Assembly: GCF_016097555.1 (NCBI RefSeq)
Contig: NC_054713.1
Span: forward strand, 11,516,973 to 11,580,972
DNA from: Gigantopelta aegis
Lineage: Eukaryota > Mollusca > Gastropoda > Neomphalida > Peltospiridae
DNA length: 64,000 nucleotides
Direction of reading: 5' to 3'
Translations under genes and position numbers: made by a program
In this document: positions 60,501-64,000 of the stretch, one piece after another
Position numbering within the stretch: position 1 is the stretch's first letter
Layout of the letters: each line of letters starts with the position of its first letter
The notes under the pieces: generated by a model
Told to the model about the DNA's origin: nothing
Databases searched by the model: none
The model's input: the letters and a program-made list of their open reading frames with translations, nothing else

Positions 60501-61903
60501 AGATATGCTATGTTTATTGTGTATGAACCCAAAACAAGGGTGCGAAAAGTGACTGTCGTCGACCTTAGTATTATTCAACGTTGGGCTAGTAAATAACTAC
60601 ACTTTTTTTTTTATCAAATGTTGCAGTTAAGTCTATTTTGTAAACATGAATATCTTACCACCCAGTGACACACATACCCCCCCCCCCCAATATGTTAGTG
60701 TTTTCAAGCTCTATGTCCCTACTAAGGTGACATAGAGCTACATGTATCTGATTATTACTATTATTTAAATTTTTTTTACTTGTTTCCTATTACATGCTGG
60801 AAAAATATAGGGTAGGTAGGTAGGAAAAAGATTTTATTTTGGAAAATAATTTTATTTATGGATATTAAATAAAGGTGTTGACTACCGATATCCAAAATAT
60901 CCTCTGCATGTATAGAAATACATTAAATGCAAACCAACAATACCATTCATCACAGTGTTTTCCCTAGAAATGAAGTAAGGCATGGTAAAGTGACGTTTTG
61001 GGGGCATATTTTATGTGCAGTTTTAAATAAAAGGGCTCTTTTTTTTCATTATACAATTTTCAAAAGGACAAAAACCGTATGGCCATTTTATTTTCTATAT
61101 CTATTTCATAACTTAATTTAAAAAAGGAAAGTTCCCAGTGACCACTTACAAAAAATAAAGAAACGTATTTAATTATTTGATTTGGCAGTAAACTCCATCA
61201 GTATTGGTAAACATTCCCTCCCCTAGTTTATCAGAAGGTCACTAAATTTGTCGCTGGAGTAAATCATTAAATATAGTTATTATTATTATTATTATTATTA
61301 ATCGGAACACCTCGCTACGCTAGATGTAGAGTAAATGGGAAAAGATCATATATATTCGTGAAAACAATTTTCCGACTCTTCACCCGATCTCTCACAAAAG
61401 TTACCGAACTTCAATTTGAAGGGAAGTAAGTCCATCAATCAATTGTTAGAAGAAAACTTTTCGTGGCTAACGGGTCGCCAATAAAACAAAATTTGCTACA
61501 GTAAAACCACCGATATATGTCCGCAAATCGTTGTTATATTAAAAAAACATTTTTGGATATACAAAAAAAGTTTTATGGTAGGCAGATTCAAATTAGGGTC
61601 AGTCGGGTAACTGGAAACAAACAATATTTTATGATATGCCTAAAGTAAAGTGGGGCTAGTGAACTTTTAACAGTGGCTAGTAAAAAAAATTAATCACAGA
61701 TCCCATCATGGCTAGTGAATTTTATAAAACAAATTCTAGAAGCCCTACTAAACCATGTTACAGTAGGCCTAAATGCCAAGATCATGAAGATGGCAAGATT
61801 TTATTTTGTTTTCAAATTAAAATTCCACAATTCACCTGGTTTTTATTCCTACAGATAAAACTACATTAAAGTACATACCACGTTTTGGTGAACAGATACC
61901 CAT
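36334..61903 (-). CDS. GLT8D1: GLT8D1-type glycosyltransferase 8 domain protein, whole gene (9 coding exons)
   Basis: This is a Golgi-type II membrane glycosyltransferase of the GT8 superfamily; the acceptor for GLT8D1 is not firmly known. Chosen exons are 61879-61903, 59780-59884, 58375-58570, 55667-55784, 54580-54667, 52453-52553, 48032-48198, 47438-47550 and 36334-36503. They join in consistent phases to 1083 bases, 360 residues (human GLT8D1 is about 371). Visible parts in order are a short basic N-tail and signal anchor (GVLLVFLWIATLCYLWF); the nucleotide-sugar fold start ITSDKNTLGGAVALINSI; the metal-binding DDD in FIDDDCIVQ; FNKGHIAAFSEDC; TTCSFNSGLFVTDLSAW; and the GT8 C-terminal HWNGRFKPWG. 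Exons 7 and 8 occur twice in this window because the locus is duplicated around an assembly gap, and the cleaner copies were used. A DIRS-like fossil lies in the last intron of the other copy. Confidence 0.95.
36504..36995. other. GLT8D1 last-intron sequence
   Basis: No repeat or exon recognised. Confidence 0.4.
36996..37370 (-). mobile_element. SINE family A fragment split by a family B insertion
   Basis: Tail part 36996-37051 and continuation 37319-37370 (CACTGGATGTTCAACATTTG) belong to one family A copy. Confidence 0.7.
37052..37318 (-). mobile_element. SINE, family B, inserted in a family A SINE
   Basis: AAGGAAGGAAATGTTTTATT to GGGCTACGTCCTGCCC. Flanks GGCTACTGG and GGCCACTGG look like a target-site duplication. 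Confidence 0.8.
37397..37422. repeat. Poly-C run
   Basis: About 25 consecutive C bases; length in the assembly may be unreliable. Confidence 0.9.
37796..38033 (+). mobile_element. SINE, family B, head-truncated, with 14-bp target duplication
   Basis: Starts at CCAGTGCACCACGACTGGT and ends CGTTAAATAAAACATTTCC. TTTCTAACAGACAG flanks both ends (about 37783-37796 and 38027-38040); the target is an A2-like SINE. Confidence 0.8.
38041..38195 (-). mobile_element. SINE fragment with another head variant
   Basis: Core and head (GGGTTGTAGCTCAGCTGGAA on the minus strand, B-box-like AGGATCAAATCCCC). The A box TAGCTCAGCTGG is a good tRNA-like match. Its core continues left of the family B insertion. Confidence 0.7.
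38405..38564. repeat. DIRS-like element inverted terminal repeat, left
   Basis: Reverse complement of 44306-44452 with few differences; includes CAGCCAATGGGATGGCCTAA. Confidence 0.88.
38614..38699. repeat. DIRS-like internal complementary region
   Basis: 38614-38664 is the complement of the element's left end and 38668-38699 that of its right end. They are joined through TTT at 38665-38667, i.e. the two outer ends brought together. Confidence 0.85.
39286..41043 (-). pseudogene. RNase H and tyrosine recombinase region of the DIRS-like fossil
   Basis: In order, an RNase H-like stretch (ATDSTTAVAYIYNRQGG, RHIPGVSNVLVDTLS) and a tyrosine-recombinase domain. The latter includes the region of the conserved Arg (ARVSELHAL), NPHELRALAATMS and a C-terminal FANYYLRDV holding the likely nucleophile Tyr. 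This domain pair is diagnostic for DIRS elements. Upstream frames on the plus strand are shadows. Confidence 0.85.
43857..44220. repeat. About 185-bp direct repeat pair inside the DIRS-like element
   Basis: 43857-44035 and 44043-44220 share AAAGACGCCATTTTGCAAAA-type and GACACGACAACCGGC words. The first copy holds a 20-base palindrome around CATTTTGCAAAATG. Confidence 0.8.
44306..44452. repeat. DIRS-like element inverted terminal repeat, right
   Basis: Inverted partner of 38405-38564; the outermost few bases differ between the two ends. Confidence 0.88.
44827..44939 (-). CDS. GLT8D1: Second copy of GLT8D1 exon 8 (haplotype duplicate)
   Basis: It has the same 113 bases as 47438-47550, open and with good splice borders (donor G|GTAAGG here). 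It sits about 400 bases right of the DIRS-like insertion. Only one of the two copies should exist in a correct haploid sequence. Confidence 0.85.
45053..45150 (-). mobile_element. SINE family A tail fragment
   Basis: AACATCACCACTAGAGCACA to CATTTGGTCATTATGACAGG; the same fragment recurs at 47670-47755 in the duplicate locus. Confidence 0.75.
45418..45594 (-). pseudogene. GLT8D1: Second copy of GLT8D1 exon 7, out of frame (haplotype duplicate)
   Basis: This is the same exon and flanks as 48032-48198 but with about ten extra bases scattered as small insertions, so its frame is broken. It lies close to the 200-N gap in a stretch full of small insertions relative to the other copy. It is most likely the alternative haplotype with poor consensus at a contig end, not a true pseudogene. 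Confidence 0.85.
45613..45950 (-). mobile_element. SINE, family B (error-rich copy of 48220-48537)
   Basis: Same insertion as 48220-48537 but with many one- or two-base insertions, consistent with poor consensus near a contig end. Confidence 0.8.
46110..46309. other. Assembly gap, exactly 200 N
   Basis: A round-number N run joins two contig ends that represent the same locus. Confidence 0.99.
47438..47550 (-). CDS. GLT8D1: GLT8D1 exon 8 (copy 2)
   Basis: Acceptor TTTTCAG. It encodes EEVYGNERGGGGSQPPMM then LVFYKKYTEIPPTWHVRYL, matching the family PPLLIVFYxxHxxIDPxWNVRHL segment. Donor G|GTAAGT. Confidence 0.93.
48032..48198 (-). CDS. GLT8D1: GLT8D1 exon 7 (clean copy)
   Basis: Acceptor TTTCAG. 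It encodes NNYADYIDFKNKQVKLMK, then IKPTTCSFNSGLFVTDLSA and WRKQRITEQLEYWMQLNT. The match to human STCSFNPGVFVANLTEWKR is strong. The 167-base length keeps phase, whereas the copy at 45418-45594 is ten bases longer and out of frame. Confidence 0.95.
48220..48537 (-). mobile_element. SINE, family B
   Basis: AATGTTTTATTTAACAAAAC to GGGCTACGTCCCGCCC, ending about 25 bases from GLT8D1 exon 7. Confidence 0.85.
48890..49060. repeat. Degenerate GGTAAGGTAT / AAAGCAAAGC simple repeats
   Basis: Irregular GGTAA/GGCAA pentamers, then seven AAAGC units. Confidence 0.85.
49060..49815. repeat. Dispersed tandem-like repeat, family unknown
   Basis: Three or four diverged units of about 110-120 bases sharing AAAAATAACAACACTTGGTC, AGAGGATCATTTGTA and GGTTGAAATCTGC. 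The block ends TTTCGGGCCAGGTGAGCTAA, and the opposite end has CTCACCTGG, possibly an element border. Confidence 0.65.
49845..50435. mobile_element. Foldback element, family T, copy 1
   Basis: CAGTTATTATCAAATTTA and TAAATTTGATAATAACTG form a stem across 49860-49970, followed by about 450 bases with two GATGACGTCA/CATGACGTCA sites. It ends GGGGTAATAAATAGAGA. Confidence 0.65.
50436..51890. other. GLT8D1 intron 6 sequence, no exon seen
   Basis: T-rich and TTTC runs at 50448-50520, a C run at 51699-51710, otherwise unique-looking. Short frames at 51272-51508 and 51681-51893 lack recognisable domains. Confidence 0.4.
51892..52341 (+). mobile_element. Family L element, copy 3
   Basis: GAGTGGCCATTGGATACCAT to GGGTGTGTAAGAAAG, close match to 31222-31592. 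Its start contains an extra inverted GAGATAAATGGTATCTAATG block. Confidence 0.75.
52453..52553 (-). CDS. GLT8D1: GLT8D1 exon 6
   Basis: Acceptor TTGTAG. It encodes GDISELYRLKFNKGHIAA and FSEDCVGASKRLTHMK, ending at AAG|GTAAAT in phase 0. The motif GHxAAFSEDC is typical of GLT8D1. Confidence 0.95.
52620..53040 (+). mobile_element. Family K element, copy 2
   Basis: TTTATTACATACCTATTCAA to ATGTATGTGAAGTTCTGTAT, inverted relative to 9695-10190. It begins about 65 bases from GLT8D1 exon 6 and contains TTACGTCACGTCA. Confidence 0.7.
53210..53537 (-). mobile_element. SINE, family B
   Basis: GGAAGGAAGGAAATGTTTTA to TGATCTATGTTCCGCCCC, full-length. Confidence 0.85.
54148..54460 (-). mobile_element. 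SINE, family A
   Basis: TTGTTTAACAACACCACCAG to TAGGCTACATCCCGCCC. Confidence 0.85.
54580..54667 (-). CDS. GLT8D1: GLT8D1 exon 5 (metal-binding DDD motif)
   Basis: Acceptor TTTTTCAG. It encodes LNYARYYLPKLFPKLSEK then IIFIDDDCIVQ. The DDD is the DxD-type metal and nucleotide-sugar site of GT8 enzymes (human equivalent YMDDDVIVQ). Phase 1 donor G|GTTTGT. Confidence 0.96.
54890..55030. mobile_element. Foldback MITE, near-perfect palindrome
   Basis: CTAGACTTTAATAAAGTCCA GACTTTA on the left pairs with TAAAGTCTGGACTTTATTAA AGTCTAG on the right; outer ends are CCCGTTCTTATAA and TTATAAGCACGGG. Confidence 0.85.
55316..55612 (-). mobile_element. SINE, family A
   Basis: TTTTGTTTAACGGCACTACT to GGTTTACCACTGGGCTATTC; head end shortened; about 55 bases from exon 4. 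Confidence 0.8.
55667..55784 (-). CDS. GLT8D1: GLT8D1 exon 4
   Basis: Acceptor TTGCAG. It encodes IWIMKSKLKDINYEMKAFN and KWVEGKINVRGGRLELASP, corresponding to the family segment that follows DHLR. Consensus donor CCT|GTGAGT, phase 0. Confidence 0.9.
55934..56445 (-). mobile_element. Two SINE family A copies in tandem
   Basis: 55934-56232 is near full-length. 56233-56445 is a second copy lacking the tail, starting TTAGAGACACCTGCTATATT and ending GGGCTACGTCCTTCCCC. Confidence 0.8.
56446..56974. other. GLT8D1 intron 3 sequence, no exon seen
   Basis: Unremarkable AT-rich sequence. Confidence 0.4.
56975..57615. mobile_element. Foldback element, family T, copy 2
   Basis: GAGAATAACTAACGAGCTAC and its right partner GCGAGTTGGTTATTCTC, with inner AATGAATGTTGTAAA/TTTACAACATTCATT, form a long stem at 56985-57120. 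About 490 bases follow with ATGACGTAA and GTGACGTTA, ending ATATGGGTAATAATATGG. Confidence 0.65.
57617..58300 (+). mobile_element. Family E element, copy 5, interrupted
   Basis: 57622-57934 and 58263-58300 (TGAATTTTATAAAAATTCCA GAAGCCCTGG) are one family E copy split by a palindromic insertion, directly beside GLT8D1 exon 3. Confidence 0.75.
57935..58262. mobile_element. Palindromic MITE inside family E copy 5
   Basis: About 80-bp inverted arms: ATTAAACTGACAAGTAAATA, ATGATACTCTACCTAAT and ACATTTACTTGTTTGG on the left, their complements on the right. Confidence 0.75.
58375..58570 (-). CDS. GLT8D1: GLT8D1 exon 3
   Basis: Acceptor TTTCAG. It encodes HVCITSDKNTLGGAVALIN, then SIVSNTKSNVMFHIVTDE and ESMDHL. 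This matches the GLT8D1 nucleotide-sugar-binding start (the D/E-RLGGAIAAINSI region). Donor AG|GTATAC, phase 2. Confidence 0.95.
58573..59235 (-). mobile_element. SINE cluster: A fragment, B copy, A2 copy
   Basis: 58597-58672 is a family A tail. 58673-58915 is family B (head-truncated). 58936-59235 is A2 with head CTAGCTCGGTCGGTAGAGTG on the minus strand. About 100 bases starting AATAAACAACAGTTTAAAA are present on both sides of the B copy. Confidence 0.8.
59279..59320. repeat. CAT microsatellite
   Basis: ATCATCATC run. Confidence 0.9.
59780..59884 (-). CDS. GLT8D1: GLT8D1 exon 2 (signal anchor)
   Basis: Acceptor TTTCAG. It encodes a hydrophobic helix, GVLLVFLWIATLCYLWF, followed by PDLVPDVLNLRSKSTKT, and ends in phase 1 at G|GTAATA. 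This is the membrane anchor and the start of the lumenal stem. Confidence 0.88.
59988..60037 (-). mobile_element. SINE family A tail fragment
   Basis: GTTTGTTTTGTTTAATGACA CCAGTAGAGCACATTG, then unrelated sequence. Confidence 0.75.
60565..61750 (+). mobile_element. Family E element, copy 6, in two pieces
   Basis: 60565-60775 and 61640-61750 (GGCTAGTGAATTTTATAAAA, AATTCTAGAAGCCCT) match opposite halves of family E. About 865 bases of unrelated AT-rich sequence lie between. Confidence 0.65.
61278..61302. repeat. TTA microsatellite
   Basis: About eight ATT units. Confidence 0.9.
61879..61903 (-). CDS. GLT8D1: GLT8D1 exon 1 (start exon)
   Basis: The peptide MGICSPKR plus one base precedes the donor G|GTATGT. 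Its phase 1 end completes a Val codon with exon 2 and places a basic residue pair just before the transmembrane anchor, as expected for a type II protein. An ATG-bearing segment near 60170 was considered and its phase did not fit. Confidence 0.75.
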
Positions 61904-63144
61904 AATTAATGTCAAGATGTTTAGTTATTTCTCTAAATGACGCGAAAGTCAAAAAGAAATAAATTTATGTCATAATATTGACACGTAGAACACTGGGCGC
62001 AGACATCTTGAATTTACCCGGATGATAATGTACGAAGTCCAAAGAAAACGGACTTGAACATAATCGGACATAAATATTATGTTAAACCGGACCTTCTGAA
62101 TTTCATAATGTTCACGTGATTTCAAATGTGGCAAATAACTTAAAAACTGTATTCAGGGGATTCTAACTGAATTCCTTTCCACATGACACGCCTGTTTCAT
62201 ACTATGGAATTTACTACAAGTTATTTATTTCTGAGCCGATTGTTTTCTAAAATGCACCCAATAATTATTATTGTTTTGTTGTTATTTTCAAAACATTTTT
62301 TTTTTTTTTTTTTGGGGGGGGGGGGGGGGGTGGGGGAGATGGGACGGACTACAGGTGTTACTTTAGGGATATTTAAGTAATATTTTAAACACGTTGAAAT
62401 GAATTTTCTATTCCCTACGTTTCTACCCCGGCTATTTTTAACACATTTTGGATAACAAATGGATCATGTTTAATTCAAAATAACCTTATCTAATGTTTTA
62501 AAGTTTTTATTGTTTAACGACACTACTAGAGTGCATCGAAGTATTAACCATCGGCTGCTGGATGTAAAACATTTGGTAATTTTGACATATAATATTAGAG
62601 AAGAAACGCTACATTTTGTTTTCATTAGTAGTGAGTGATCTTTTATATGCTCCATCCCACAGAATAGCACATACCACGGTCTTTGATATACCAGTCGTGG
62701 TTTACTGGTTGGAATGAGAAATAGCCATATGCCCACCGACACCTAGACCGACAGGTGCCCAATAACGAGACCTTATTAATTCATATTATGTCGACGCTCG
62801 ATACCCTCGCCCCCTGAAATCGCTCCTGTGAACCAACAAATGAAACCGCGTTTTTTAATAAAGTAATTTAATAAAATTTCAAAGACAGAATAATTTCAAT
62901 AAAGAAAAAAGTTATTTCTAACTCCAAATAACAATAACTGAGAGCATATGGGGATAATGCGTTAGTATATATATATATAAAAAAATTAATTTGTATAAAT
63001 TCGGGTCTTGCTAATTCCATTCCGAATCTTTTGCACATGTCCTGTTTCAGATTTTAGTTTTAATTTAGCTGGGCTTACTTCCCTTGCAATATGGACGCGC
63101 CCATGAACAACATGCTTTACAATAATTAACATCTGTTTTAAGTC
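61904..63144. promoter_or_regulatory. Shared 5' region of GLT8D1 and the NSUN5-like gene
   Basis: Start codons on opposite strands are about 1.24 kb apart. The interval holds a T/G run at 62298-62332 and one SINE. I see no clear TATA or CpG island; 'promoter' is inferred from gene layout only. Confidence 0.4.
62500..62765 (-). mobile_element. SINE, family A, head-truncated
   Basis: TTATTGTTTAACGACACTAC to CCACCGACACCTAGACCGAC. Confidence 0.8.
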
Positions 63145-63237
63145 ATGAATTTGTACATAGAATCAGCTCGAATCATCAAAATTATTGACGACAAGAAAGC
63201 GTCGATAAAGTCACTTGTATTTGCTTCAAAATATCCA
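63145..63237 (+). CDS. NSUN5: Probable first coding exon of NSUN5 (rRNA cytosine-5 methyltransferase)
   Basis: ATG at 63145 opens MNLYIESARIIKIIDDKK and continues ASIKSLVFASKYP to the donor CCA|GTATGT. As I recall it, human NSUN5 begins MGLYAAAAGVLAGVESRQG and SIKGLVYSSNFQ: the same 31-residue length with conserved LY, SIK and LV positions. NSUN5 methylates a cytosine in large-subunit rRNA in the nucleolus. The rest of the gene would lie beyond the window. It is head-to-head with GLT8D1, start codons about 1.24 kb apart. Based on one short exon, so moderately sure. Confidence 0.65.
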
Positions 63238-63665
63238 GTATGTTGATAGTACACAGAGTACCACACATTTTCCCCAAAGCCAGCCCCCCTCCCCCCACAC
63301 TTGACCAGTGTTGCTGAGTGTACCTCACATTTCAGTTTACCCCAGTCAGGTCAAACCCAGATATTTGTCAATTCACCCAACATCTTTTTCCATAGGCCTA
63401 TTACTTTTCTTTCTCTTTTTTTCCAGTTAATTTATTAGGCCAAAAGAATGAAAGTTATAGATTTTCGTCCAAACAATTTTAAAAACACATGAGCCATGAT
63501 GAGGCTTTTTTTAATTTTTCATTATTTTTATTGATCTATTATTTCCATAGTAGATTAAGTCCAAATGAGGTCTTTGACATGTTTGAAGATGGAATATAAA
63601 CTATTAAAAATTTTTAATTTCATTTTAATTCATTTTCCATTGGTCTATTCGATGCGCTGAAACAG

Positions 63666-63860
63666 AAGGACCAATCACATCGTTCGACATATCAAGAGTT
63701 CAGCAATTTTCGTCAATGTTTGGAATATACTGCTTCCTGCTTGAGGATTCAATGCTCTACTGGGCTACACTTAAGAATTTATGACGGAGATGACAGTTTT
63801 GGCGCAAAGGACCTTGTAGACATTACCACTATTGACGATTTGGAACTTGAATTTGTGTGA
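63666..63860 (+). CDS. Unidentified open segment, possible terminal exon
   Basis: After a possible acceptor (AAACAG at 63660-63665), 64 codons stay open to TGA. They contain YQEFSNFRQCLEYTASCL and LRIYDGDDSFGAKDLVDI, ending IDDLELEFV. The composition looks protein-like, but I do not recognise the family and it does not match NSUN5 exon 2. It could be an alternative last exon, a neighbouring gene's end, or chance. Confidence 0.3.
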   Translation, partial: KDQSHRSTYQEFSNFRQCLEYTASCLRIQCSTGLHLRIYDGDDSFGAKDLVDITTIDDLELEFV

Positions 63861-64000
63861 TGTTCATTAAGTGCCTTTTTTGTGCAAATAATGAATTTTT
63901 TTCACGGCATGCAGGCGGTGGATGCAAATTTATAACTTTCATTCTCATGGCCTTATTATTATTTTTAAATATATCTATAATATTATTCAGTGTTATTTTC

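Overview
This is a 64 kb piece of an animal nuclear genome. It is AT-rich, intron-rich and crowded with short interspersed elements. The protein matches and the very abundant tRNA-headed SINEs look lophotrochozoan, most probably a marine gastropod mollusc. That placement is inferred from remembered families, not from a search.

Three host genes are visible, and most exons join with matching phases and GT/AG sites. (1) A NECAP-type clathrin-adaptor accessory gene runs on the minus strand from ATG at 25998 to stop at 9441. It has seven coding exons and 332 residues, with a PHear domain, a proline-rich linker and a C-terminal WVQF motif. (2) A GLT8D1-type glycosyltransferase gene runs on the minus strand from ATG at 61903 to stop at 36334. 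It has nine coding exons and 360 residues, with a signal anchor, a DDD metal motif and an HWNGxxKPW motif. (3) The first coding exon of a probable NSUN5 rRNA methyltransferase lies on the plus strand at 63145-63237, head-to-head with GLT8D1. A further open segment at 63666-63860 is unidentified.

Layout. 1-9.4 kb is SINEs, MITE-like inverted repeats and a 74-bp tandem array. 9.4-26 kb is NECAP; its intron 2 holds a 5.4 kb array of about 82 nearly identical 66-bp units, and its last intron begins with a minisatellite that reiterates the exon-6 splice donor. 26.1-36.3 kb is intergenic repeats. 36.3-61.9 kb is GLT8D1. 62-64 kb is the bidirectional gene start.

The most informative structure lies inside GLT8D1. 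Sequence on both sides of a 200-N gap (46110-46309) is the same locus twice: 37.6-38.38 kb plus 44.45-46.11 kb recurs as 46.31-48.69 kb. One copy carries a 6.1 kb DIRS-like tyrosine-recombinase retroelement fossil (38380-44452). The other has the clean empty site at about 47073. The simplest reading is two haplotypes placed in tandem by the assembler, differing by a polymorphic insertion; GLT8D1 exons 7 and 8 therefore appear twice artefactually.

I found no operon, CRISPR, rRNA, free-standing tRNA gene or multi-gene defence system. The long repetitive reading frames at 18-23.6 kb are by-products of a 66-bp (22-codon) satellite period, not genes.
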